A stretch of 64,000 bases of DNA, taken from positions 234,553 to 298,552 of the forward strand of contig JBKGVF010000020.1 in the NCBI GenBank assembly GCA_046462535.1, written 5' to 3'. The notes below the pieces were generated by a model. It was not told the DNA's origin, made no database searches, and worked only from the letters and a program-made list of their open reading frames with translations. The stretch comes from JAAZCI01 sp046462535. Its GTDB lineage: Bacteria > Pseudomonadota > Gammaproteobacteria > Cardiobacteriales > Wohlfahrtiimonadaceae. Position 1 is the first letter of the stretch; each line of letters begins with the position of its first letter. The translations under genes and the position numbers were made by a program. Of the stretch, positions 35,534-44,674 are shown piece after piece.

Positions 35534-37327
35534 ATGAAAAATATTCGAAATTTCTCCATCATTGCCCACATTGACCATGGAAAATCCTCCATAGCCGATC
35601 AATTTATTCAGATATGTGAAGGGTTAACCGAACGTGAGATGCAAGATCGAGTTCTGGACTCGATGGATCTCGAAAAAGAGCGAGGTATCACAATTAAAGC
35701 ACAATGTGTCTCACTCAACTACACTGCTGACGATGGTGAAATTTACCATCTTAATTTTATTGATACTCCTGGGCATGTGGATTTCTCCTATGAGGTCTCC
35801 CGCTCACTCTATGCCTGTGAGGGGGCCCTACTTATTGTTGATGCCGCCCAAGGGGTTGAGGCCCAATCAGTTGCTAACTGTTACACTGCAATTGATATTG
35901 GATTAGAGGTGATTCCAGTACTCAATAAGATCGATCTGCCCGCGGCAGATCCCGAACGTGTAGCAATAGAGATCGAGGATATCATTGCTATCGAGGCGAT
36001 GGATGCTGTCCGCTGCTCTGCGAAAACCGGTGAAGGGGTGCGCGATGTATTAGAGGATATGATTAAAAAGATTCCCCCCCCTCAAGGGGATCCTGACGCC
36101 CCCCTCAAAGCTCTTATTATCGACTCCTGGTATGATCAATATGTTGGGGTTATCTCCCTTGTACGTATCTTCGATGGCGTTCTTAAAGCGGGTGACAAGA
36201 TTAAGGTTATGAGTACCCGTGATACCCACGAGGTAGATAATGTTGGGATCTTTACCCCTAAACGGGTTGATCTGCCCCAACTCTCTGCCGGAGAGGTAGG
36301 CTTTGTGATCGCAGGAATTAAGGAGATTGATGGCGCCCCTGTAGGGGATACCCTTACCCTAGAGAAAAACCCCGCTAAAGAGCCAGTACCTGGATTTCAA
36401 ACGATTCAACCTCGAGTCTTCTCTGGACTCTACCCTGTTGAGTCCGATGATTATGAAAATCTACGAGAGGCACTACAGCGTCTGCGTCTCAATGACTCCT
36501 CTTTACACTTTGAGCCAGAGACATCGCAAGCCTTAGGTTTTGGCTTTCGTTGTGGTTTTTTAGGGATGCTCCATATGGAGATTATCCAAGAGCGTCTTGA
36601 GCGTGAGTATGATCTTGACCTTATCACCACAGCCCCAAGCGTAGTCTATGAAGTAGAGAAGAGTGATGGTGAGGTTATCTATGTGGATAACCCCGATGGA
36701 TTGCCCGATCAGGTCTATATTGAAGAGATTCGGGAGCCTATCATTGAAGCCAACATCTTAACCCCACAAGATTATATCGGAAATATTATGAAACTCTGTA
36801 TGGAGAAGCGGGGTGTTCAGCTCGATATGGTCTATGCCGGCAATCAGGTGCAACTAAAGTATGAGCTACCAATGAGTGAAGTCGTACTCGATTTCTTCGA
36901 TCGCTTAAAGTCTGTCTCTCGTGGTTATGCTTCATTTGATTATAAGTTTGTCCGGTACCAAGCCGCACCATTAGTTAAGGTCGATGTTCTTATCAATGGT
37001 GATCGTGTCGATGCCTTAGCCCTCATTACCCATAAAGAGAACGCACCTTATCAGGGGCGTAAGTTGGTAGAGAAGATGCGTGAACTCATTCCACGTCAAC
37101 AGTTTGAGATTGCGGTACAGGCTGCTATTGGCTCCAATATTATTGCCCGCTCTAACGTTCGAGCCCTACGTAAAGATGTTACCGCTAAATGTTACGGTGG
37201 TGACGTGAGCCGAAAACGTAAGCTACTCGAGCGACAAAAAGAGGGTAAGAAGCGGATGAAGCAGGTGGGAAGTGTTGAGATTCCTCAGGAGGCTTTTCTT
37301 GCTGTTCTGCAGGTGGATAATGATTAG
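35534..37327 (+). CDS. lepA: Elongation factor 4 (LepA)
   Basis: Ribosomal GTPase that back-translocates or helps initiation. The ATG at 35534 gives 597 residues (E. coli 599); the longer reading from 35495 has no family match. G1 motif AHIDHGKSS, switch region RGITIKAQ, DTPGHVDFSYEVSRS, NKIDLP, then the LepA-specific C-terminal domain with NVRALRKDVTAKCYGGD and KRKLLERQKEGKKRMK. The ribosome binding site is weak. First gene of the lepA-lepB-rnc-era run, as in E. coli. Confidence 0.97.
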   Translation: MKNIRNFSIIAHIDHGKSSIADQFIQICEGLTEREMQDRVLDSMDLEKERGITIKAQCVSLNYTADDGEIYHLNFIDTPGHVDFSYEVSRSLYACEGALLIVDAAQGVEAQSVANCYTAIDIGLEVIPVLNKIDLPAADPERVAIEIEDIIAIEAMDAVRCSAKTGEGVRDVLEDMIKKIPPPQGDPDAPLKALIIDSWYDQYVGVISLVRIFDGVLKAGDKIKVMSTRDTHEVDNVGIFTPKRVDLPQLSAGEVGFVIAGIKEIDGAPVGDTLTLEKNPAKEPVPGFQTIQPRVFSGLYPVESDDYENLREALQRLRLNDSSLHFEPETSQALGFGFRCGFLGMLHMEIIQERLEREYDLDLITTAPSVVYEVEKSDGEVIYVDNPDGLPDQVYIEEIREPIIEANILTPQDYIGNIMKLCMEKRGVQLDMVYAGNQVQLKYELPMSEVVLDFFDRLKSVSRGYASFDYKFVRYQAAPLVKVDVLINGDRVDALALITHKENAPYQGRKLVEKMRELIPRQQFEIAVQAAIGSNIIARSNVRALRKDVTAKCYGGDVSRKRKLLERQKEGKKRMKQVGSVEIPQEAFLAVLQVDND

Positions 37328-37408
37328 TTTTCATCTACAGTGCCAACTTCAGCTTAAAATAAATCCCAATCGGTCACGATCGATCATAACTAAAGAAGGA
37401 TATCTATA

Positions 37409-38251
37409 ATGGGCTTGCTCTCCAACTTAACCTACTTTATCTCAATTGGGGTAATTTTAGCCACACCAATTACGGCAGTTATTATTCTGCTTGATAAGCT
37501 GCTTCTAAAGAGAAGGCGCAAGAAGGGGGAGAAATTACCAGCCTTAGTTGACTGGTCCTACTTCCTCTTCCCTGTTGTCTTTATTGTTAGCTTTTTTCGC
37601 ACCTTTATTGCTGAACCCTATATCATTCCCAGTGGATCGATGCAGCCTACGCTCTACGAAGGGGATATGATCGTGGCAAATAAATGGTCATTTGGGTTGC
37701 GTTATCCCATCACCAATAGCCGCATCTTCTCTGCACCTGGCGATGGGGTTGAACGGGGGGATATCGCTATCTTTAAATATCCTGAAAATGAGCGCATCAA
37801 CTACGTTAAGCGTATTATTGCTCTCCCTGGTGATCATGTGGATTACCAAAATAAAGAGTTAACCATCAATGGTGTTCCACTTAAATATGCATTAGCTGGT
37901 CCTGCACGTCCTCCTGAGGAGAATGAGTTTCTAATCCAAGAGGAGCAGATGCCTACTGATCGATATGACGAGGGCTATGTTACTTACCAGGTACAACAAT
38001 TTAAGCAACTTACTTTTGCTGATCGCGGCTTAAGTGTTCGTGGTAGTGAATTGGCATTCGAGTTTCCCATCACGGTGCCTGATGGTAAATATTTAGCTTT
38101 TGGCGATAATCGTGATAATAGTCTCGATAGCCGCTATTGGGGCTTTGTAGATGATAGACAGATGATTGCGAAGGCTGATTATATTTGGATGAACTATAAT
38201 TGCCTGCTTAAATTCAAAGATTGCGACCGCATCTTTACTAAACTTAAGTAG
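37409..38251 (+). CDS. lepB: Signal peptidase I (LepB)
   Basis: Inner-membrane Ser/Lys protease removing signal peptides from Sec and Tat substrates. The 280 residues have two N-terminal membrane helices, nucleophile Ser77 in PSGSMQPTL, general base Lys134 in NYVKRIIALPGD, and the box E block GDNRDNSLDSRYWGFV. Length is shorter than E. coli LepB (324) but the catalytic core is complete. AAGGA lies upstream of the ATG. Confidence 0.97.
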   Translation: MGLLSNLTYFISIGVILATPITAVIILLDKLLLKRRRKKGEKLPALVDWSYFLFPVVFIVSFFRTFIAEPYIIPSGSMQPTLYEGDMIVANKWSFGLRYPITNSRIFSAPGDGVERGDIAIFKYPENERINYVKRIIALPGDHVDYQNKELTINGVPLKYALAGPARPPEENEFLIQEEQMPTDRYDEGYVTYQVQQFKQLTFADRGLSVRGSELAFEFPITVPDGKYLAFGDNRDNSLDSRYWGFVDDRQMIAKADYIWMNYNCLLKFKDCDRIFTKLK

Positions 38252-38270
38252 GGTGAGGAGTGATAAAACG

Positions 38271-38936
38271 ATGTTAAGTGAACGGTTAGGCTACCAATTT
38301 AAGAATCCTAAACTGCTCAAACGAGCACTGGTCCATCGCTCCTACTCACAAGAGCATAATGAGCGGCTCGAATTTTTAGGCGATGGCTGCCTCAATTTTG
38401 TTATCGGCGAGCTACTCTTCTCTCTACAACCTGAAGCAAATGAGGGAGAGCTCTCTAATTTACGCTCTCACCTTGTCAAAGAGGAGACCTTAGCAGAGAT
38501 TAGCCTTAAACTAGGGGTGAATCACTGCGCTATTTTAAGTCAAGGTGAGCGCAATAATGATGGAGCAATGCGCCCTAGCCTACTGGCCGATATGTTAGAG
38601 GCGATTATCGGCGCCATCTATCTCGACTCTGATTTTGCGACGGTGAAGAGAATTATCACTCAACTCTACTCTGAGCATCTAGCAAAAATAGAGGTACAAC
38701 CTGTTAATCAAATTAATGAATTCTTTAAAGATCCTAAAAGCCGCCTACAAGAGCGTCTACAAGCCCTTAATAAAGCAGTGCCTACTTACGAGGTGCTGGA
38801 GGTCTCTGGACGTGATCATGAGAAGCTCTTTAAGGTCTGCTGCCTCTTTGAAGAGATGAAAACAATCGCCACCGGCACAAGCAAACGGCGAGCCGAACAA
38901 CAAGCTGCAAAATTAATGTTGGAAAAATTATCATGA
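38271..38936 (+). CDS. rnc: Ribonuclease III
   Basis: Cuts double-stranded RNA, matures rRNA and controls mRNA. GAGGAG lies about ten bases before ATG 38271, giving 221 residues (E. coli 226); a GTG at 38253 is the alternative but would be inside that site. Signature NERLEFLGDGCLNFVIGELL holds catalytic Glu/Asp, with LADMLEAIIGAIYLD as the second metal-binding block; a double-stranded-RNA-binding domain ends the protein (about 150-221). Four-base overlap with era. Confidence 0.97.
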   Translation: MLSERLGYQFKNPKLLKRALVHRSYSQEHNERLEFLGDGCLNFVIGELLFSLQPEANEGELSNLRSHLVKEETLAEISLKLGVNHCAILSQGERNNDGAMRPSLLADMLEAIIGAIYLDSDFATVKRIITQLYSEHLAKIEVQPVNQINEFFKDPKSRLQERLQALNKAVPTYEVLEVSGRDHEKLFKVCCLFEEMKTIATGTSKRRAEQQAAKLMLEKLS

Positions 38937-39823
38937 CTACATATTCCGGTTATGTCTCAATCATTGGTCGTCCTAATGTGGGTAAATCCACACTGATGAA
39001 TCAAATAATTGAGCAGAAAATCAGCATCACCTCAAATAAACCACAAACAACTCGCCATATGGTGACCGGCATCTATACCGATCCCACCACGCAGATTGTC
39101 TTTCTTGATACACCTGGAATCCATAACAATATCCAATCCGCCCTCAATAAACAGCTAAATCGTACTGCGATTAGCTCACTACAATCGGGGGATGTCATTC
39201 TCTTTATGGTGGAAGCACTTCTCTTCACTCTTGATGATCAGAAGACCCTCCATAAACTAAAGGGGATCGATAAGCCTGTGATCCTACTGATCAATAAGGT
39301 CGATAAAATTTCTAATAAGGAGGCGCTACTCCCCTTTATTGAGGAGATGACAGAACGCTACCCTTTCTCAAGCTGTATCCCCATCTCGGCACGCTCTCAA
39401 CAGTCAGCCCAACTGGTAGTTAATGCTATACGCACCCACCTACCACGGCAAGCGTTTCTCTACGATGAGGATGAGATCACTACTGCATCGAGCTCTTTTT
39501 TAGCATCTGAAATCTTACGTGAAAAACTTACTCGTCGCCTCAATCAAGAACTTCCCTACGCTTTAACAGTGGAGATAGACTCCTTTGAGGCAGAGCCAGA
39601 TCTCTATCGAATCTACGCTTCCATCTGGGTTGAGCGAGAGAGTCAAAAAGGGATTGTTATTGGCAAGCAGGGGCACACCTTACGTGATGTGAGTAGGTAC
39701 GCCCGTGAAGATATGGAGAAGCTCTTTGGCGTTAAAGTCTTTTTACGCGCCCATGTTAAGGTGCGTGAAGGATGGTCAAATGATGAGCGCGCCCTTCACT
39801 CACTCGGTTATCAAGATCTTTAA
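38933..39823 (+). CDS. era: GTPase Era
   Basis: Binds 16S rRNA and helps 30S assembly. The 296 residues carry the G domain (GRPNVGKSTL, FLDTPGIH, NKVDK) and a C-terminal KH domain (about 200-290) with IGKQGHTLRDVSRYAREDME. ATGA overlap with rnc indicates coupling. recO, which often follows era, is elsewhere in this window. Confidence 0.97.
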   Translation: MTTYSGYVSIIGRPNVGKSTLMNQIIEQKISITSNKPQTTRHMVTGIYTDPTTQIVFLDTPGIHNNIQSALNKQLNRTAISSLQSGDVILFMVEALLFTLDDQKTLHKLKGIDKPVILLINKVDKISNKEALLPFIEEMTERYPFSSCIPISARSQQSAQLVVNAIRTHLPRQAFLYDEDEITTASSSFLASEILREKLTRRLNQELPYALTVEIDSFEAEPDLYRIYASIWVERESQKGIVIGKQGHTLRDVSRYAREDMEKLFGVKVFLRAHVKVREGWSNDERALHSLGYQDL

Positions 39824-39842
39824 TGGAAGTTGCTAATTAACT

Positions 39843-40838
39843 ATGGAGCGCTATACACAACAGGCTGCAATCCACCAGATCAACCAGTGGGCTCGCACTA
39901 GAGAGCCCTTCTTTTTTGTTATCAATTTCGATTGTACCTTAACCCTCTTAACACCACTGGCCAAGTGGGATCCGCGCCGGTTGCAGTTTCACTTTCCAAA
40001 AGTAGAGAGAGTTGCCACCAATCCTCAAGAGCAGATCGAGGCACTCTACTGGCGGAGTACTCCCCCCTCCTACACCATCTACCAGAGTGCTTTTAATCAT
40101 CTTCAGGCTCAGATGAGTCGTGGCCGAAGTGCTTTAACTAATCTTACCTTTCCAACCCCAGTGGAATCTAACTATACCCTAGAAGCACTCTTCCACAAGA
40201 GTGCTGCCCGCTATCGTATCTTAGTTACCACCGATGAGATTCGTTTTCTCTCCTTCTCGCCAGAACCCTTTATCAAGATAGAGGGCAACTACCTCTATAC
40301 CTACCCTATGAAGGGAACAATCGATGCCACTCTACCCCATGCTCAACAGAAGCTACTTGAGAATCCAAAAGAGCAAGAGGAGCATCACTTTGCCACAACC
40401 CAAGCAAAGATCGATCTAGCCAAGGTGGGGTCTGATGTCTCCATCACCCGTTATCGCTATATCGAACGATTAAATACCAATAAAGCACCCATACTTCAGA
40501 GCAGCTCAGAGGTACGAGCAACCCTCCCCCCATCATATCGAGATCATTTGGGGGAGCTACTCTTTACCCTCCTACCGGCAGGCTCTATTACGGGATATCC
40601 AAAAGAGGAGAGCCTCCAACTCATTCGAGAGATAGAGCAATATCAACGAAATTTCTATAGTGGTGTTGCTGGTCTTTTTGATGGGGAGAATCTAGAGAGT
40701 GCCGTCCTAATTCGCTTTCTTGAGGAGGATCCACAGCAAGGATACCTCTTTAAAAGTGGTGGAGGTATAACCCAAAAGAGTCAAGTCGCCGATGAGTATC
40801 AGGAGTTAATTCAAAAAATCTATGCCCCAATTTCTTGA
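39843..40838 (+). CDS. pabB: Short PabB-type chorismate-utilising enzyme (aminodeoxychorismate synthase component I)
   Basis: 331 residues; resembles the short PabB group, which makes 4-amino-4-deoxychorismate for folate. Matches: ILQSSSEVRATL, LPAGSITGYPKEESL, YSGVAGLFDG and GGGITQKSQVADEYQE, all from the chorismate-binding fold. The usual DLxRNDL motif reads TQAKIDL and the normal GAPK reads GYPK, so part of the active site is degenerate. The N-terminal subdomain of long PabB is missing. It overlaps the next gene, a PabC-like aminotransferase, by 17 bases. No pabA nearby. Function in folate synthesis is likely but not assured. Confidence 0.78.
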   Translation: MERYTQQAAIHQINQWARTREPFFFVINFDCTLTLLTPLAKWDPRRLQFHFPKVERVATNPQEQIEALYWRSTPPSYTIYQSAFNHLQAQMSRGRSALTNLTFPTPVESNYTLEALFHKSAARYRILVTTDEIRFLSFSPEPFIKIEGNYLYTYPMKGTIDATLPHAQQKLLENPKEQEEHHFATTQAKIDLAKVGSDVSITRYRYIERLNTNKAPILQSSSEVRATLPPSYRDHLGELLFTLLPAGSITGYPKEESLQLIREIEQYQRNFYSGVAGLFDGENLESAVLIRFLEEDPQQGYLFKSGGGITQKSQVADEYQELIQKIYAPIS

Positions 40839-41430
40839 AACAATAAAGATCTATCGAGGGGAGATCCCCCATCTTGCTTTCCATAATGAGCGCTTAAATC
40901 GCACCCGGGCTCACTTCTATCCTCACTCTGCCCCCATTGATTTAGCCCCTCTACTCAATCCCTTACCGCCAGAGATCCCACACGAAACGGTGATTCGTTG
41001 CCGTCTACTATATCGCGAGAGAATTGATAAAATTGAGTATTACCCTTACCAGCGGCGCTCGATCCAGAGAATTCAGCTTTTAGAGGCTCCAACCTTACGT
41101 TACAGATATAAGTATGCTGATCGTCGTGAAATTGATACCCTCTACCAACAGCGGGGGTGTGCAGATGAGATTCTCATCACCCAACAAGGGTATCTAACAG
41201 ATACCTCCATCGCTAATATCGCCCTCTTCGATGGTCTGCGATGGCTCACACCACAGACTCCCCTATTGCCAGGAACAAAACGGGCACAGCTACTTACACA
41301 AGGGGTGCTTACACCTGCAGCTATTCACTACACCGACCTACCAAACTTTAGCAAAATATCACTATTTAATGGAATGGTGGAGTTTAAAGAGCAGCTTCTC
41401 CCGATCGAAGCCTTACTCCCCTACCGATAA
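40822..41430 (+). CDS. Class IV aminotransferase-like protein (PabC-like)
   Basis: 202 residues of the PLP fold-type IV group. Likely PLP-binding Lys is in RYKYADRREID, followed by the GCADEILITQQGYLTDTSIAN block and LLPGTKRAQLL. Shorter than E. coli PabC (269), as in fused or paired PabB-PabC systems. The usual Glu that contacts the PLP ring appears as Asp in TDTS, which I have seen as characteristic of this subfamily. The 17-base overlap with the PabB gene suggests both act in 4-aminobenzoate synthesis (4-amino-4-deoxychorismate lyase). Confidence 0.78.
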   Translation: MPQFLETIKIYRGEIPHLAFHNERLNRTRAHFYPHSAPIDLAPLLNPLPPEIPHETVIRCRLLYRERIDKIEYYPYQRRSIQRIQLLEAPTLRYRYKYADRREIDTLYQQRGCADEILITQQGYLTDTSIANIALFDGLRWLTPQTPLLPGTKRAQLLTQGVLTPAAIHYTDLPNFSKISLFNGMVEFKEQLLPIEALLPYR

Positions 41431-41458
41431 AATATTATCTCATCCCCCTTACCCTTAC

Positions 41459-42310
41459 TTAATTGAAGATTACGGTCGTATTACCCTGCACTAAGATTCG
41501 ATCTTCTAAGTGGTAACGTAACCCACGGGCAAGCACCACCTTTTCAATATCCTTACCTAAACGAACCATATCCTCAACACTATCGGCATGGGTTACCCGA
41601 ATAACATCTTGCTCAATTATTGGTCCTGCATCGAGCTCTTCAGTAACGTAGTGGCATGTCGCTCCAATCAGTTTTACACCCCGCTTCGCTGCCTGATGGT
41701 AAGGACGCGCCCCTATAAAAGAGGGGAGAAAACTGTGGTGAATATTGATAATTCGATGTCTATAACGCTCACACAACTCTGGAGGCAATATCTGCATATA
41801 GCGAGCTAACACAATGCACTCAGCCCCACTCCCCTCAATATGCTCACTCACCTTCGCAAAGCTCTCCTCTCTCCTATTAGGATCCACCGGTATATGATGG
41901 TACGGCACCCCATACCACTCTACTAAAGAGCGAAAATCATCATGATTAGAGATGACTCCAACAATATCACACTCCAACTCATCGGCATGCCAGCGAGCTA
42001 AAATATCTACTAAACAGTGAGCCTCTCTACTGGCCATCAACATTACACGCTTCTTTTTAGCGGTATCAGTAATGCGCCACGATAATGAGAGCTCCTCTGC
42101 TATTGGTTTAAAGCGCTCTTTAAATTCCTCTAGTCCAAAAGGGAGACTCTCAGCTTTAATCTCATGCCGCATAAAGAAGAGGCCACTCTCTAAATCGGAG
42201 TAATGATTAGCCTCCATAATCCACCCACCATGCTCTGCGAGAAAACCACTAACTCGCGAAACAATACCCACCCCATCTGGGCAGGAGATAATTAAACGAT
42301 ATCTACTCAC
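41459..42310 (-). CDS. purU: Formyltetrahydrofolate deformylase PurU
   Basis: Hydrolyses 10-formyl-THF to formate and THF, balancing one-carbon units. The 283 residues have an N-terminal ACT domain (about 1-80, CPDGVGIVSRVSGFLAEHGG) and a formyltransferase fold with VGVISNHDDFRSLV, YMQILPPELCERY, INIHHSFLPSFIGARPY and GATCHYVTEELDAGPIIEQD; His and Asp of those blocks form the catalytic centre. Convergent with the PabC-like gene, 28 bases apart. Confidence 0.97.
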   Translation of the reverse strand: MSRYRLIISCPDGVGIVSRVSGFLAEHGGWIMEANHYSDLESGLFFMRHEIKAESLPFGLEEFKERFKPIAEELSLSWRITDTAKKKRVMLMASREAHCLVDILARWHADELECDIVGVISNHDDFRSLVEWYGVPYHHIPVDPNRREESFAKVSEHIEGSGAECIVLARYMQILPPELCERYRHRIINIHHSFLPSFIGARPYHQAAKRGVKLIGATCHYVTEELDAGPIIEQDVIRVTHADSVEDMVRLGKDIEKVVLARGLRYHLEDRILVQGNTTVIFN

Positions 42311-42655
42311 GCTTCCCTACTCTCCCCTTCATCAACAATCTCTTATCACTATCACTTCCATTCTTAATATATGGAAAAGTAACACTTGCTTAAAATAGCA
42401 TATCTTCCCTTCTTGATTAGCCTAATCTCTATTCACTTTAAGAAATATTATCATTCTCTTTTAGTGATAACAGAGTAGAGACTTAATGCTGTATCAAAAA
42501 AACAACGATACCATCCCTTAATGCCTCTCTAGATAAGAGATCTTACTGAAATAATCCCCTTTATCTTATAAAGAATATTCCCCCTACCCGCTAAATGTTG
42601 TAGAATGCATACCTAATGTTGTAAATTTACAACTGATTGATTTTAGTGAGAGCGC
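42311..42655. other. 345-base intergenic region between purU and the TPR gene
   Basis: No gene or RNA gene seen. It contains the divergent starts of purU (minus) and the TPR gene (plus). Near the TPR gene are a TAGAAT at 42601-42606, a possible -10 without a clear -35, and the perfect palindrome at 42618-42633. The rest is AT-rich and I see nothing further in it. Confidence 0.6.
42618..42633. promoter_or_regulatory. Perfect 16-bp palindrome, candidate operator
   Basis: GTTGTAAATTTACAAC is its own reverse complement. It lies 22 bases before the TPR gene ATG and 11 bases after a TAGAAT hexamer, a position suited to a dimeric repressor. The same bases could alternatively form a short RNA hairpin. 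Regulator unknown. Confidence 0.4.
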
Positions 42656-43846
42656 ATGATTATTAGATTACGGCATACATTTTTAGAGCAACGCAACCGG
42701 TTAGGGACCCTCTTAAGCTCCCTCTCCTGCCTCCTCTTGCTGTTTGCTACACTCTTCTCTAATGCTCGAGCAGCAGGGAGCACTCATACCGAGCCGAATC
42801 GTAATAGCTATCTTGAATGGATGGCCCATACCCCTGAAGCTAATCTTAGAGTAACCATTGCACTACAGGGGGGAGATTATTTCTATCAACAGGATAATCT
42901 TGAAGAGGCCCGCTTCTTCTATAATCTTGCAGTGAATGAAGGCTTTTTGCTACAGGAGAGTGAGCTTTACGCCGAAGCGCTAGTTAAAAGCGCCGATCTT
43001 GAGTCTGACCCACTCATTGCCCGTTTTCGTTACCACGATGCTGAGGAGATCTATGCTGCTCATAAAAACTATGCTGCCATTGCCACCCTCCTTGAACGGT
43101 TAATCTGGACTTATGATTACACAATCCCTATGGAGCTAGAGATTATTATCGATCGATTAGAGGAGGCACTAACACTCAAACGGAAGGAGAAGAACACCAC
43201 CGATATCAGCGAAACAATGCGGACTCTTGCTTGGTTTTATGAGGTAGCTCGTAATACTGATGCTGCAGAGAAGCTCTATCAAGAGGCAGTGACTCTTGAT
43301 ATTGCGCAATTAGGATTTGATGATATCCGCTCTGTTCTTGCTCTAGAACGTTTTGCTCTCTTTTATATTGACTATCAGAATTATCCTGCGGCACAACGGG
43401 AACTTGAGCGAAAATTAGCACTCCACCAGAAAACCGAATATCCCGATATCTATAACATTGGGCGCACACAATCGATGTTAGGTTGGGTATATCTCCAACA
43501 AAATGAGTTTGATCTTGCAGAGCGCTACTATACTGCTGCCCTAAAGAATATCAATCAAAGTATTACCAAAGATCCTGATGAGCCCCACTACTACTCATTA
43601 CCAGCACTCTTTGATCTAGTCTACTTCTATATCACTCAAAATCAGATGGCAATCGCTGATCACTACTTTACGATTGCTCATGAGATCTTAGCCCAAGCAG
43701 GGGAAGAGGATGCAATGACCTATCTTAACTCCATCAATCTTGAGGAGGGGGGTGAGATTGACTCAATTATAGGGGGATTCCCGTGGTCCCTCAATGCTCA
43801 AATTATCGGTGTCCAGACCATGTTACGTTACCGTGAGAGGCAATAG
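42656..43846 (+). CDS. Exported TPR-repeat protein of unknown function
   Basis: 396 residues. The N terminus looks like a signal sequence: basic start (IIRLRHTF), hydrophobic core LLSSLSCLLLLFATLF and a probable cleavage after NARA. The rest is helical with tetratricopeptide-like repeats, for example FDLAERYYTAALKNI and TDAAEKLYQEAV, and Tyr/Glu/Asp-rich text. No catalytic motif or lipobox is visible. TPR proteins are usually scaffolds. It is followed by apaH with a 7-base gap, so the two may share a transcript; nothing else links them. Confidence 0.75.
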   Translation: MIIRLRHTFLEQRNRLGTLLSSLSCLLLLFATLFSNARAAGSTHTEPNRNSYLEWMAHTPEANLRVTIALQGGDYFYQQDNLEEARFFYNLAVNEGFLLQESELYAEALVKSADLESDPLIARFRYHDAEEIYAAHKNYAAIATLLERLIWTYDYTIPMELEIIIDRLEEALTLKRKEKNTTDISETMRTLAWFYEVARNTDAAEKLYQEAVTLDIAQLGFDDIRSVLALERFALFYIDYQNYPAAQRELERKLALHQKTEYPDIYNIGRTQSMLGWVYLQQNEFDLAERYYTAALKNINQSITKDPDEPHYYSLPALFDLVYFYITQNQMAIADHYFTIAHEILAQAGEEDAMTYLNSINLEEGGEIDSIIGGFPWSLNAQIIGVQTMLRYRERQ

Positions 43847-43853
43847 CAAGATT

Positions 43854-44672
43854 ATGGCCACCTATGTTATTGGCGATCTGCATGGCTCTTATGATGCCTT
43901 TAATCGCCTACTCGATGAGATCCACTTCTCCCCTACTTGCGACCAGATCTATCTTGTTGGGGATCTAATAAATCGCGGAGAGAATTCGCTAGCCCTTATT
44001 CGGCAATTGATGGCCGATACCGATTCATTCTATCCTGTCTTAGGAAATCATGACCTCTCTTTCTTAGTCTATGCAGCGGGCCATATCCCACTCTATCATC
44101 GAGATACCTTCAATGAGCTACTTCACCACCCTGATAGTGAAGCGATTCTCCACTACATTAAACAACAGCCTCTTATGCGCCATCTACCACACCATAATGT
44201 TGCCATTGTCCATGCGGGAATTCCTCCTCAATGGAGTACGGAGCAGGCGTTAGCCTTAAGTAGGGAGGTGGAGCAGACCCTCACCTCTCCGAGGCGGGCA
44301 ACCCACTTTATTGCCGAAATGTTTGGGAATACCCCCACACTCTGGTGTGACACCTTAACAGGCATTGAGCGACTAAGAACAATTGTTAACTACTTTACCC
44401 GGATGCGTTACTTAACACCGAGTGGGGAGCTAAACTTCTCTGAGAAAAGGCATCCTCAACAGGTGACAGATCAAGGGCTGCTCCCTTGGTTTGAGCTCCC
44501 TCCTTCAATACTGCGCAAAGAGCAGATCATCTTCGGTCACTGGGCGACACTTGGACTCCATAGTGGCCGAAATAACACCCTCTGCATCGACTCAGGTTGT
44601 GTCTGGGGGAAGCAATTAACAGCTGCCGAACTGACCCCCTCCGGCACTATTATTCATCAAGTTGAAGCATAG
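43854..44672 (+). CDS. apaH: Symmetrical bis(5'-nucleosyl)-tetraphosphatase ApaH
   Basis: Hydrolyses Ap4A to two ADP. ATG 43854 gives 272 residues (E. coli 280); an upstream start at 43794 would add 20 unrelated residues inside the TPR gene. Metallophosphatase motifs in order: YVIGDLHGSYDAF, LVGDLINRGENSLALI, VLGNHDLSFL, IVHAGIPP, FGHWATLG and LCIDSGCVWGKQLTA. E. coli apaH lies in the surA-pdxA-rsmA-apaG operon; none of those are here. Confidence 0.96.
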   Translation: MATYVIGDLHGSYDAFNRLLDEIHFSPTCDQIYLVGDLINRGENSLALIRQLMADTDSFYPVLGNHDLSFLVYAAGHIPLYHRDTFNELLHHPDSEAILHYIKQQPLMRHLPHHNVAIVHAGIPPQWSTEQALALSREVEQTLTSPRRATHFIAEMFGNTPTLWCDTLTGIERLRTIVNYFTRMRYLTPSGELNFSEKRHPQQVTDQGLLPWFELPPSILRKEQIIFGHWATLGLHSGRNNTLCIDSGCVWGKQLTAAELTPSGTIIHQVEA

Positions 44673-44674
44673 AT

